Both the position numbers and the translations under genes were made by a program. DNA of 23,616 nucleotides from a virus. The stretch lies in the IMG/VR virus record IMGVR_UViG_3300009285_005222, positions 1-23,616 of that record; one strand, written 5' to 3'. The notes under the pieces were generated by a model. It saw only the letters and a program-made list of their open reading frames with translations, was not told the DNA's origin and made no database searches. Shown here piece by piece: positions 12,715 through 21,557 of the stretch. The number at the start of each line of letters is the position of its first letter. Positions within the stretch are counted from its first letter, which is position 1.

Positions 12715-15155
12715 CCGGCGCGGGCGTAAGCGGAATCAATGTCGAGATAACCGGACGGGCGGATGATTTAATCGCGGAGATTAATAAGACCAATAAGTCG
12801 CTCGATCAATTCAAGCAAAAAATCAAAGACGAAAAAGCCGCGCTTGCGGAGCAGGCGAAACAGGTCAAATCCGCCACCATGTCATGGACGGATTTTCGCT
12901 CCATGTACCAGACCGTGCTGGACGTGGTACGCGTGGGGCAACAGGTTTGGAACGCGTCCATTGATAAATTTATAGATTACACCGAACAAATCAGGAGGGT
13001 TCAGCGCGTAATGGGCGGGGATGTTGAAAACGCCTCCCGCCTGATTCAGGTTGCGGATGACGTTGGCGTAAGTTTTGAACAGATGGCATTAGCCATGCGA
13101 ATGGCTACAAAAAACGGGGTTGATGTAAGCGTAGACAGCCTCGCTAAACTCGCCGACCAGTTTATTGCTATTGAATCTCCGATAGACCGCGCAAAATTCG
13201 CGCAGAAGATATTCGGTAAAAATTGGGAGGCGATGATTCCGATTCTTGAAAAAAGCGGCGCGGGCGTAAAAGACCTTTACGATGGAATTGACGATGGGCT
13301 TATCGCGACAGAGGCGGGCGCGGCGGCGGTTGACCAATACAAAATATCCATAGACGAACTTGGAGAGGAGTATGACGCGTTTATAAACCAAGTCGCACCG
13401 CCATTTTTGGATTTCTTAAATCAGGCATTGATGGGATGGCGCATAATTTTAGAAATGGCTGACCAGATGGACAAAATAGATTTTAGCAAAGGGGAAGTAT
13501 TTAAGCAGATTGCTATAATCCATGACTCCATTAAGGATACGTTGGAGGCGGACGACGCGCTAAAGAAATTCATAAAAACAGAGGGCGGAATTCCAGGTGA
13601 GGTTGATCCGGCGACAGACGCGCTGGAAAAAGAAACCGAAGCCCTTGACCTGCTCAAAGACGCCGCGCAAATAACCTCCGATGCGCTTGAAGAAATATCA
13701 CAGCGTAACCAGGACATCATAAGCACGGTTGAAAAATTCGCCAGTCTAAACAAAAGCCACGCTGATGAAATGGCAGACGCGTATGATGAATTAAAAAATA
13801 AACAAGAAGACCTGGCGGAAGCGCAAAAAAAAGGTGACGTGAAAGGCATAAAGAGGGCTACCGAGGCAATCAATGAACAGCGCGAAACAATCAGCGGGCT
13901 GGTTGTGGATTACGTTAACGCGGGTGATGCGATTGTCTATGAGATGATTAAGGCAGAACTTGCAATCGGCGGTTTAACTGACGCGGAATATCTGCTCACG
14001 CTCGAAGCGGGCAAGGCATTTGGGGTTATCACCGACGCGGATATAGCAATGGCGCAAGCGGCCATGACAGAGAGGAACGCTTTTATTGACGCGGCAAAAG
14101 CATCTGGGCAATTAGGAAATGAGGTTGACGCGGCAACCAATAAAATTATTTTCGACATGATGCTCGCGAAACTCGCAGTAGACGGATTGACCGATGCGGA
14201 ATTTCAAGCCGCGTTGGAGGTTGGTAAAAACCTGGGCGTTATTTCAGACGCGGCCATACAGGTTGCCAAAGACCAGCAGGAGGCGGCCAACGAACTAATC
14301 GCAGGCACTGGATTGACGACGCCAGAGGAAACGACAGTAGACACCACAAACGCAACCGTTGACACGTCAGACACTGTCATCAACAGTGGCGCGACTACCG
14401 TAAGCGGAGATGGCGTAACCGTTGAAAGCGGAATGGTCACAATCAACGGAACCGCCGTTACACTAGATCAGGAACAGGTTACGCAGGCAATCCAGGATTC
14501 GATAGATAAACAGGATAGATTCACCCAATCGTTAGAGGTTACTTATTCTGTCATCAGAAACGAAGCAGTTGCCGTTGAAAATGTTAGTGTGTCCGTGCGA
14601 GATTTAACTTTTTGGCAGGACAGATTTACTCAATCGTCAGAGGTTACCTATTCCGTCATCAGAAACGAGGCGCTGGCCGTTGAAAATGTTAGTGTGTCCG
14701 TGCGAGATTTAACTTTTTGGCAGGACAGGTTTACTCAATCGTCAGAGGTTACCTATTCCGTCATCAGAAACGAGGCGCTGGCCGTTGACAACGTAGTTCT
14801 GTCAATTCAAAATGCAATAATGACACAAAACGCTTTAACCAATTCTATCTGGCAGTCCGTTTCCGCGCAAAACGCGCTCAATTCTGCTGTGTCCTCCGGC
14901 GGCACAATCGCGCCCTCCATGGATTCGGGCGGAGTCGGGCGCGCGGGACAGGAGTACATGATTGGCACGGGCGCGCAACCTGAACGATTCACGCCGCTCA
15001 CGAATGGCGTGTTTACCCCGAACGCTGGACGCGCCGGAAACAGTGGCAGTAGTCATAGCGTGACGGTCAATATCCATAATCCCACCGGACAGTCCTCCGA
15101 TAATAGCATTCGCAAGGAACTCAAAAAACTTTCCTACCTGGGGGTGCTGAGATGA
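12705..15155 (+). CDS. Tail tape measure protein
   Basis: The 816-aa protein sets tail length and helps channel DNA into the host. The N-terminus is a coiled coil (about 20-55, DLIAEINKTNKSLDQFKQKIKDE in pieces), followed by the MGG...SRLIQVADDVGVSFEQMALAMR block seen in tape measure proteins. A more hydrophobic helix lies near residues 230-250. Two 71-residue-spaced homologous segments (about 413-450 and 484-520, both GLTDAE..LE.GK..GVI.DA) precede a Thr/Val-rich stretch (about 545-595). Three near-identical 35-residue repeats follow at 603-698. It ends with a Gly/Arg/Thr-rich segment. A GGAGAG Shine-Dalgarno sequence and a 10-nt overlap with the chaperone fit. At roughly 0.15 nm per residue, the tail would be about 120 nm. 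Confidence 0.88.
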   Translation: MPITGAGVSGINVEITGRADDLIAEINKTNKSLDQFKQKIKDEKAALAEQAKQVKSATMSWTDFRSMYQTVLDVVRVGQQVWNASIDKFIDYTEQIRRVQRVMGGDVENASRLIQVADDVGVSFEQMALAMRMATKNGVDVSVDSLAKLADQFIAIESPIDRAKFAQKIFGKNWEAMIPILEKSGAGVKDLYDGIDDGLIATEAGAAAVDQYKISIDELGEEYDAFINQVAPPFLDFLNQALMGWRIILEMADQMDKIDFSKGEVFKQIAIIHDSIKDTLEADDALKKFIKTEGGIPGEVDPATDALEKETEALDLLKDAAQITSDALEEISQRNQDIISTVEKFASLNKSHADEMADAYDELKNKQEDLAEAQKKGDVKGIKRATEAINEQRETISGLVVDYVNAGDAIVYEMIKAELAIGGLTDAEYLLTLEAGKAFGVITDADIAMAQAAMTERNAFIDAAKASGQLGNEVDAATNKIIFDMMLAKLAVDGLTDAEFQAALEVGKNLGVISDAAIQVAKDQQEAANELIAGTGLTTPEETTVDTTNATVDTSDTVINSGATTVSGDGVTVESGMVTINGTAVTLDQEQVTQAIQDSIDKQDRFTQSLEVTYSVIRNEAVAVENVSVSVRDLTFWQDRFTQSSEVTYSVIRNEALAVENVSVSVRDLTFWQDRFTQSSEVTYSVIRNEALAVDNVVLSIQNAIMTQNALTNSIWQSVSAQNALNSAVSSGGTIAPSMDSGGVGRAGQEYMIGTGAQPERFTPLTNGVFTPNAGRAGNSGSSHSVTVNIHNPTGQSSDNSIRKELKKLSYLGVLR
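14511..14800 (+). repeat. 105-nt tandem repeats in the tape measure gene
   Basis: Units begin at 14511, 14616 and 14721. The first two are complete (105 nt, 35 aa: QDRFTQS..VTYSVIRNEA..) and the third is partial, diverging after about 75 nt. Units two and three are almost identical in DNA (only a few changes), so the duplication is recent. The reading frame is kept, so each copy adds 35 residues. Confidence 0.95.
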
Positions 15156-15934
15156 GTACATGGAAATTCGGCGGTACTGCGTTAACGACCTACGGAAAAA
15201 TAACCACAGTAGATGGTGATTTGGGTATGGCCGCGCGGCGCGGTGATGATCAATTTATCCCATTTCGCGACGGGGAACAACACGTCCAAAAGTTTTACGG
15301 AAAGCGCGTGATAACTTTCGGGATTGCCGTGACTGCCGTAAATCTGGCTGCGCTGGAAGCATTGCTCGATACCATGCACCAAAAGTTTGCGCCAAAAACG
15401 CAACAGGTGCTTGAAGTCACACGAGAAGATTCGTCTGCGAGGCAGGCGAATGCGGTTGTTGACAACGAAATAACCGTTGTTCCGGTCACAAGCAAATTCG
15501 CCCGCGTGGTGGTGGAGTTTTCCCTTGCCAAACCGTTCTTCCGGTTGTCTACCGAAATCGCGGACAACACCACAACCATTGACGCGTCCCCGCACGCGAT
15601 GACCGTGACGAATCCGGGAACGACAGAAGAGCGCGACCCGACAATTATCCTGACTGGCCCGCTTACCAATCCGGTCATTACAAATTCCACAAACGGAAAA
15701 ATCCTGACCTATACTGGCATAATCGCGGATGGAGATACGGTAACAATTTCCACGAATACAACCGGCGAGTACATCGCCGTCCATAGTGCGAGCGGCAACG
15801 TGATTGGCAACATCACCCATTCTGGTGATACCGCGCTGATGACGTTCGACGTGGGCGCGAACACATTGGCGATCACCTCCGACGTTGCCACCACCGGAAC
15901 AGTCAAGGTGACTTTTAGCGCGCCTTTTGCGTAG
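15152..15934 (+). CDS. Distal tail protein (Dit-like)
   Basis: Forms the hub ring at the tail end to which receptor-binding proteins attach. The 260-aa product starts MSTWKFGGTALTTYGKITTVDGDLG, a typical opening of the Siphovirus Dit family, with 'RRGDDQFIPFRDGEQHVQKFYGKRVITFGI' as a beta-strand pattern in the N-terminal domain. The C-terminal half is a beta-sandwich of short Thr/Asn strands, which could be a carbohydrate-binding-like (galectin-type) domain as in SPP1 gp19.1 relatives. It is coupled to the tape measure stop (ATGA). The next gene is the tail hub. Order, size and N-terminal motif all match. Confidence 0.78.
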   Translation: MSTWKFGGTALTTYGKITTVDGDLGMAARRGDDQFIPFRDGEQHVQKFYGKRVITFGIAVTAVNLAALEALLDTMHQKFAPKTQQVLEVTREDSSARQANAVVDNEITVVPVTSKFARVVVEFSLAKPFFRLSTEIADNTTTIDASPHAMTVTNPGTTEERDPTIILTGPLTNPVITNSTNGKILTYTGIIADGDTVTISTNTTGEYIAVHSASGNVIGNITHSGDTALMTFDVGANTLAITSDVATTGTVKVTFSAPFA

Positions 15935-15942
15935 AGAAAAAC

Positions 15943-18900
15943 ATGGCAGATTCAGATCCCGTAGAATTCAGGCTTTACGACACAGATTTTATAACGATCA
16001 TTGCAATCCTGCCCGTCGCGGCCGGTTCGCGTTTGTATTTGGAGTTGAATGAACCCGGAAGTGGGATGGTCGTCATCCCGAATGACTGCGCGGCGGCGGC
16101 GCTGGTCGCCGAGAATCAATTCATCGTGGCCTTCTATCGCGGCGCGTATCGGGGCGGATTCCTGGTTGACAATATCGAAACAGTCGGCGCGTCGAGCGGG
16201 GAGGGCGGCGACAAATGGATGCAAATATCCGGGCGCGGTCCGCTGGCGCTTTTGAACGAAGCGATTATCTGGCCGGAGGACGCCGCCAAAACAACGCGGG
16301 AATTCGATGATTACAAATGGTCTACCATGTTCATTTTCCTGTTTGCCGAGGCATCCATGCGCGGCGCGGTGGCAAACGTTACGCTGGACTGGACAGACGC
16401 GGTAGACAGCGATGGAACGGCCTGGACAGATACCGGATATTACAGTTACACAAACGGCGAGAGTCTGCTGGACGTTTTACGCGACATCGCCAAACTGGGC
16501 TATGAATTTACCATGACCTTCGGGGATGTGACGCCTGGCTGGTTCACACTTCACGCTTACAAAAATCCCACCGGCACGGACAAATCCGAAACGATATACA
16601 TGCGCGTTGGGACGAACTGCGAAGAGGTCGGCGTGAGTGAGAAAAGCGATGAACTGGCAAACGCATACCTGATTAAGTACGCCAAGAGTTACACCTCCAC
16701 CGAGGATCCCGTTTCCATTGCCGCCAATCGCAGGCGCGAAAAACTTTATCATTCGGACGAGGCCTCCTCCCCCACCCTGGCGCGGCAGTGGGGAAATGCC
16801 ATGCTCGACAACACCACCGATCCGAAAAAGGAAATTCGCGTCAAAGTCTACGACGGCGTTCGTCCTTACGCGTTTGTGGAATATTCCGTAGGTGATACCG
16901 TTGTCCTAGACAATAAGGGAACGGAAACCGACTATAGACTGCGCGGGATGGAATTAGAATGGGGTAATGACCAGTATGCCAGCATCATGTTATCGCTCAA
17001 CTCCTCGTTTGTGGAATATGAATTACGCGTCGCGCAAGAATTGGAGCGATTGAAGCGGCTGTACACAAAAGCGCATGATTCAAATTTGCTGGAAACAAGT
17101 TTCTGGGCGGCGATTGGCGAGTTAAGCGCAATAGATCAAATAGCCGCATTGGCGCAAATTGGAAATGAGATTTTCGTCGGCGGAATTTTCACGAAAATTG
17201 GAAATGTAGCCTGCAATAATCTGGCGTCCTATGATATTTCAACCGGAGAGTGGACGGCCATCGGGAGTTTCACTGCAGCAGAAAGAATTAATGCGTTGAC
17301 GGTTATTGGGACAGATTTGTATATAGGATTTCTTGGAATTCTTGGCGCAACCAACACCGCAATATTAAAATGGGATAGTATAACCAAGTCCATGTCCGCG
17401 CTCGGGACGGGGATGCAAGACACATCTCAAGCAGAGGTAAGTGTGTTGGCGGCAAGCGGGACGGATTTATACGCCTCGGGCAGTTTTTTAAGTGCCGGTG
17501 GCGTGGCCGATACAAAAGCTATTGCCAAATGGAACGGCACGGCGTGGTCGTCTATCGGCGCAGTGGGCGCGACGGGGTACGCCTGGCCAATGGCAATGGT
17601 GGTGATTGGCACAGATTTATACGTGGGAGGGACATTCACGCAATTTTGCGGAATTACAGCGAATTACATTATAAAATACAACGGCTCAACCTGGTCGGCT
17701 TTTGCAACCGAACCAAACAATGGCGTCTTCGCGCTTGCCACAGACGGGACAAATTTATTTGTGGGTGGTAGTTTTACCGCAATCGGCGCGCTGACGGCGG
17801 CAAATTATATTGCTAAGTGGGATCCGATTTTAGGCGCATGGTCTGCGCTAGGCAACGGCACAGACGACTTCGTCTATGCTTTATTTGCAAACGAAATAAG
17901 TCTCTATGTCGGGGGGGTATTTACTACGATAAATGGCGTGGCAATTAGTTGTGTGGCTTTGTGGGATGGTTACAATTGGTACGATCTGGCGGGAGGGGTA
18001 AATTCAATTGTGTACGCGCTACACTGGTCGAATGATGCTCTTTATGTAGGCGGCAATTATTCAAGCGCCGGAGAGGGCGCTGGCGCGAAGGTCGCGGATT
18101 CCATCGCCGCGTACATCACCTCGTTCAATCCGCTGGTTGAACATTTAGACAAAGGGGGGAAAAAAGCGCGCTGGGGACAAATCAGCGGAACGCTTTCCGA
18201 CCAGTTGGATTTGCAGGCGGAGTTGGACACAAAGGTAGACTCGGTTGGGACCGCCAATGGACTCTCGATTGCGGGAACTGCAATTTCGCTGGCGGCGGCG
18301 ACAGCGGCTAATCCGGGGGCGATGAGCGCGGCGTATGCAACAAAATTGGACGGGATTGAGGCGGGGGCGGGGGTGAACAAAGGTCTCGTGGTTTTTGACG
18401 TAGATGGGGCGCTGGCGGTTGCAACAAATTTAAGAAGGTTCGTTTTTCCTGTAGCGGCGTCTAATTCATTGTGGTATTTTTATTTGTGGGACACAGGCAC
18501 CGCTGGATCAACGATTGCAGACATCCATTTGTTCAACGATACATACCCCGCCGGAATAACAATCTTCACGACACAGGCCAACCGGCCAACAGTTGCGTAC
18601 AACGACGCGAACGGGTGGACAGTGGCCACATCTGACATAACCGACTTTGTAGCAGGGGATGTGCTGATATTCGGTTTTGACCAGGTTGCGACAGGCGCGG
18701 CGGATGCGATGTGCGTAGGCGGAGCGGTGGGCGGGGGTGGAGGCGGGTTGTCGTTCGGCGAAACGATTACCACCGAGGGAAAGGCACAGAATAGAAACAC
18801 GGCCGGCGCATATTCTTATCAGGAGCAACCGACCACCCTGTATCGTCCGATTAAATTAATTAGTATCCAATGGGATATTCGCGTTGCGGGAGATTACACA

Positions 18901-19194
18901 TTATCAATCCGCGATGAGAATGGAACGGTCATCGAGGATATAATAGTTGTTGGAATTGGAGCGGCGTCTGCTGATAACTTGTTTACGCTGGCAAGCCCAA
19001 GAATTTTGCAAGCAGGGGCATACCGCCTGAGAATGACGGAAAATAGTGGCTCAGTGTTATGGAGCGATTATGGCACATCGGGAATTTACTATCCGGCGTG
19101 GAACACAGAGCGCAAAATAATCTACGACGGATCGGGATACGGCTATACTGCGCCGTTTGACTTGAATTTTTATGATAGTACATTTTCGGAGTAA
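15943..19194 (+). CDS. Tail tip hub / receptor-binding fusion with seven-repeat beta-propeller
   Basis: This 1083-aa protein follows Dit, the usual place for the Tal/hub protein. Residues 1 to about 390 resemble hub and adsorption proteins of siphophages, with a beta-rich head (EFRLYDTDFITII), WMQISGRGPLALLNE and a C-terminal QELERLKRLYTKA helix. Residues about 395-735 are seven repeats of about 48 aa, each with a G-(T/N)-(D/E)-(L/I)-(Y/F)-V-G-G-x-F-T-like core and a K-W-(N/D)-G-x-x-W-S-A motif, consistent with a seven-bladed beta-propeller. A WGQISGTLSDQLDLQ tail-fibre block (about 744), ATKLDGIEAGA (about 799), a Gly-rich hinge (about 927) and a C-terminal beta-domain (935-1083) follow. No signal peptide. 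Binding target unknown. Confidence 0.7.
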   Translation: MADSDPVEFRLYDTDFITIIAILPVAAGSRLYLELNEPGSGMVVIPNDCAAAALVAENQFIVAFYRGAYRGGFLVDNIETVGASSGEGGDKWMQISGRGPLALLNEAIIWPEDAAKTTREFDDYKWSTMFIFLFAEASMRGAVANVTLDWTDAVDSDGTAWTDTGYYSYTNGESLLDVLRDIAKLGYEFTMTFGDVTPGWFTLHAYKNPTGTDKSETIYMRVGTNCEEVGVSEKSDELANAYLIKYAKSYTSTEDPVSIAANRRREKLYHSDEASSPTLARQWGNAMLDNTTDPKKEIRVKVYDGVRPYAFVEYSVGDTVVLDNKGTETDYRLRGMELEWGNDQYASIMLSLNSSFVEYELRVAQELERLKRLYTKAHDSNLLETSFWAAIGELSAIDQIAALAQIGNEIFVGGIFTKIGNVACNNLASYDISTGEWTAIGSFTAAERINALTVIGTDLYIGFLGILGATNTAILKWDSITKSMSALGTGMQDTSQAEVSVLAASGTDLYASGSFLSAGGVADTKAIAKWNGTAWSSIGAVGATGYAWPMAMVVIGTDLYVGGTFTQFCGITANYIIKYNGSTWSAFATEPNNGVFALATDGTNLFVGGSFTAIGALTAANYIAKWDPILGAWSALGNGTDDFVYALFANEISLYVGGVFTTINGVAISCVALWDGYNWYDLAGGVNSIVYALHWSNDALYVGGNYSSAGEGAGAKVADSIAAYITSFNPLVEHLDKGGKKARWGQISGTLSDQLDLQAELDTKVDSVGTANGLSIAGTAISLAAATAANPGAMSAAYATKLDGIEAGAGVNKGLVVFDVDGALAVATNLRRFVFPVAASNSLWYFYLWDTGTAGSTIADIHLFNDTYPAGITIFTTQANRPTVAYNDANGWTVATSDITDFVAGDVLIFGFDQVATGAADAMCVGGAVGGGGGGLSFGETITTEGKAQNRNTAGAYSYQEQPTTLYRPIKLISIQWDIRVAGDYTLSIRDENGTVIEDIIVVGIGAASADNLFTLASPRILQAGAYRLRMTENSGSVLWSDYGTSGIYYPAWNTERKIIYDGSGYGYTAPFDLNFYDSTFSE
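17125..18150 (+). other. Region encoding the seven-blade repeat array
   Basis: Blades begin near residues 397 (AALAQIGNEIFVGG), 446 (NALTVIGTDLYIG), 497 (VLAASGTDLYASG), 547 (MAMVVIGTDLYVGG), 593 (ALATDGTNLFVGG), 642 (ALFANEISLYVGG) and 688 (ALHWSNDALYVGG). Each has a second strand with a Trp-Asn/Asp-Gly turn. Positions are approximate. The array resembles bacterial and phage repeat families that fold into beta-propellers. Confidence 0.65.
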
Positions 19195-19196
19195 TC

Positions 19197-19565
19197 ATGC
19201 GTGATGGCGATACACAAGTTGGCACACCCCAGGTGCTTTACAAAAACACCAAAACGGCGATAGAGGCGCTAACCGGGATTGCCGAGGGCGCAGTGGCTTA
19301 CGCTACGAACAATCCGTCTGCGCCGCTTGGATTGTACAATGGCGCGACCTGGGATTGGTATTTTATATCGCTGGGAGGCGCGGGCGGAATGGACAAGGCA
19401 ATTTACGACCCGCGCAATATCCAGAACGATGTGTTTGTACACGTTACCGCCATTGAGCCAGCCTCCCCGTTTAAGGGGATGCTGTGGTACGATTCAACTG
19501 GCGACATTGCCAGAGGTTTGATTTTTACGACATCAGACAATTCGCAATATCTAGGAGTAATCTAA
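19197..19565 (+). CDS. Small tail-fibre-associated protein, 122 aa
   Basis: A 122-aa protein starting at 19197, 2 nt after the preceding stop, with GGAG (19188-19191) just before. It contains TAIEALTGIAEGAVAYATNNPSAPLGLYNGATWDWYF, a two-strand pattern (AYATNNP...LGLYNG..WDW) that commonly occurs at tail fibre N-termini and fibre-adhesin modules. It also has a second strand group FKGMLWYDSTGD near residues 92-103. It is therefore probably a tail fibre or tip accessory subunit made with the hub. I do not know its binding target, and no separate chaperone motif is visible. Confidence 0.6.
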   Translation: MRDGDTQVGTPQVLYKNTKTAIEALTGIAEGAVAYATNNPSAPLGLYNGATWDWYFISLGGAGGMDKAIYDPRNIQNDVFVHVTAIEPASPFKGMLWYDSTGDIARGLIFTTSDNSQYLGVI

Positions 19566-20119
19566 TGGCAAATCTAATTGTTAAAGACGGCGCAGATGCG
19601 ACAAAATATATCGGCGCAGACGGCGCGGGAACAGACGGCGATCCGTACATCCCCATTCGCACTACAAAAAGAACGTCCATCAGCGTCTACGTTGCCATTG
19701 CCGTTACCAACGGGGCGTATTCGATTGGCGACGCAGTGGGCGGATTGATAACATTCGCAGGCGCAATGAGCGCGGCCGGAAAACGAAGTATGATTCGTTC
19801 GCTGACGCTCATGGGCATATCCGCCATAGAGTACGATATGGTATTTTTGAACGCCGACCTAGCCTCCGCCCCCGCCGATAACGCCCCGTTAGGTTTGGCT
19901 ATTGCCGATGCCTTAAAACTCCAGGGTGTAGTTCCGATTTTGTCTACCGATTACACCAATCCGGGGGAAGCATTTAACATCGCTACTGTGCGAAATGTTG
20001 GATTGTTGGCACAGGCGGGCGCGATAACCAGTTTATATGCTTATCTGGTGGCAAGGGAAGTAACATCTCCCGGTACATCAACGATATACATGATTGTGGA
20101 TTTTGAATTTCTGGATTAA
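19565..20119 (+). CDS. Tail-fibre region structural protein, 184 aa
   Basis: A 184-aa protein whose ATG (19565) overlaps the preceding stop (TAATG). A longer upstream frame is rejected because it would overlap the previous gene out of phase with no reason. It is beta-rich, opening MANLIVKDGADATKYIGADG, then a SISVYVAIAVTNGAYSIGDAVGGLITFAGAM segment and a jelly-roll-like second half with IEYDMVFLNADLASAPADNAPLGLAIADAL. Proteins with this opening and strand pattern are common in phage tail-fibre gene clusters, where they appear to be baseplate or fibre adaptor subunits. The specific role is unknown. Confidence 0.55.
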   Translation: MANLIVKDGADATKYIGADGAGTDGDPYIPIRTTKRTSISVYVAIAVTNGAYSIGDAVGGLITFAGAMSAAGKRSMIRSLTLMGISAIEYDMVFLNADLASAPADNAPLGLAIADALKLQGVVPILSTDYTNPGEAFNIATVRNVGLLAQAGAITSLYAYLVAREVTSPGTSTIYMIVDFEFLD

Positions 20120-20121
20120 TT

Positions 20122-21246
20122 ATGGCAAAACGTCCGCTAAAAATCTACACCGATACTGGCTGGGAGAATGTTGCCGCCGCGCCCGTTGACCCGTCCGCCG
20201 TCGACAACCTGGTCTCGTTTGCAGACATCGTAGGCGGGCAGGCGGACAGCGGGATTCCGACGAAAGCGGACGCGCAATACGAGTATCTGGTGGCAGGCGC
20301 GTCGCCGTATCTGTTTGGCAAATCTGGCGCATATCTGAATATCGCGGCTGGCAAAACGCTGGCGGTCTCTGAGAGCGTGACACTGACGGCGGGGGCGGCA
20401 GGGTATACCCTGACCGTGCCGGAATCGCTGACGGTTGCGGGACGGGATGTGGTAAATCTATTTTCTGCGGCGCAAAAAATAGATGCAAATTCTGCTACAG
20501 CATTTGTTGTGGAACAGGATGGTGTGAAAGACAATGTCCTGATAGTGGATACGACAAACGCAAGGGTTGGAGTTAATCGCGTTCCGACCACGCCTAATTT
20601 AGAGGTGGATGGAAATTTGGCGTCGTATGGAACGGACAAATATAATGGCGTGAACGCACGAACTTTTTCCAATACGACGAATGCATATTTTTTATTACAA
20701 CGCGCCGGGGGAACCGAAGCCGCGCCAACAAAATCATTGAGCGGGTTTTCGTTGGGATCATTTGGATTTCGTGGGCATGACGGGAGCGCTTTTTTTACAT
20801 TGGATTCTGCGCGTATCTCCGCATTTGCGGAGGAGGATGGCGATATTGGCCGGGGCGCGAGACTCGTAATTTTTGTTACGCCACTTGGCGGAACGGCTAC
20901 CGAGTGCACGAGATTTACAAGTGGGAGAAGTGTTCTTATTGGCACAACAACAGATGGCATGACCGCTGGCGGGTCGCTGGCAATCGCGAAGGATTTGGCG
21001 CATCGGGGGACGCTGGCCGGATTTTATAATGTCGCGCTTGCCACCAGACCATCGGCATTTACACAAACATATGCAACCGCGAGCAAAACCATCGCGGTAC
21101 TGACATACGCGGCGGCGTCGGGCGGAGCAACGGTGGACGCAGAATGCCGCGCGTCGTTGGCGCAACTGGCGGCAGATGTGTTGGCGATGAAGCAAAATGA
21201 TAATGCCATCATTGATGATGGTCAGATTTTAGGATTATTACAGTGA
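20122..21246 (+). CDS. Tail fibre protein, 374 aa
   Basis: A 374-aa protein starting 2 nt after the previous stop. It opens KIYTDTGWENVAAAPVD, followed by repetitive short beta-strand stretches (LTAGAAGYTLTVPESLTVAGRD) and a fibre-like segment (VLIVDTTNARVGVNRVPTTPNLEVDGNL), typical of trimeric fibre shafts. A globular beta-domain with GGTATECTRFTSGRSVLIG then appears, and the C-terminus is helical (ECRASLAQLAADVLAMK) ending IIDDGQILGLLQ. No C-terminal intramolecular chaperone/peptidase (S74) motif is visible. It probably forms side or tip fibres for host recognition. No host-specific domain can be named. Confidence 0.6.
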   Translation: MAKRPLKIYTDTGWENVAAAPVDPSAVDNLVSFADIVGGQADSGIPTKADAQYEYLVAGASPYLFGKSGAYLNIAAGKTLAVSESVTLTAGAAGYTLTVPESLTVAGRDVVNLFSAAQKIDANSATAFVVEQDGVKDNVLIVDTTNARVGVNRVPTTPNLEVDGNLASYGTDKYNGVNARTFSNTTNAYFLLQRAGGTEAAPTKSLSGFSLGSFGFRGHDGSAFFTLDSARISAFAEEDGDIGRGARLVIFVTPLGGTATECTRFTSGRSVLIGTTTDGMTAGGSLAIAKDLAHRGTLAGFYNVALATRPSAFTQTYATASKTIAVLTYAAASGGATVDAECRASLAQLAADVLAMKQNDNAIIDDGQILGLLQ

Positions 21247-21257
21247 AAGGAAAAATC

Positions 21258-21557
21258 ATGAAACAAATTGAATTGAAACAACTGCCCGGAGATAACGGAA
21301 TAATTGACTATCGGGAGTTACTGCTGATAGTCGCTACTCGTCATCCGCAGGGCATCACGCTGGACGCGATGGAAAAAGTTTTGCGGGTCAAATTCTCACT
21401 GGCGAAAACCACCAGCGGCGGGATGTTGAAATTGGAGGACGCTGATTGGGAGACATTGGTTGGGTATCTGAAAGTTTACCCATTCGGAATTGCCGACGAG
21501 GCGTTGGTGCAGATGCGCGACGATGTGCTTGGCGCGGAAACGATAGAGGTCGAATGA
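21258..21557 (+). CDS. Small conserved late protein, 99 aa
   Basis: A 99-aa protein. ATG 21258 is preferred to the GTG at 21243 because AAAGGA lies 7 nt upstream. It is an alpha-beta protein with IDYRELLLIVATRHPQGITLDAMEKVLRV and a second part LKLEDADWETLVGYLKVYPFGIADEAL, with a strongly acidic C-terminus (AETIEVE). Similar sequences follow tail fibre genes in other siphophages. The function is unknown; the DAD-E-L helix and closing strand suggest a small structural or regulatory protein. Its last codons overlap the next gene by 4 nt (ATGA). Confidence 0.6.
   Translation: MKQIELKQLPGDNGIIDYRELLLIVATRHPQGITLDAMEKVLRVKFSLAKTTSGGMLKLEDADWETLVGYLKVYPFGIADEALVQMRDDVLGAETIEVE

Noticed and set aside
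14511-14800. CRISPR-like array
   Set aside because: The 105-nt repeats are contiguous, coding and in frame, with no spacers.
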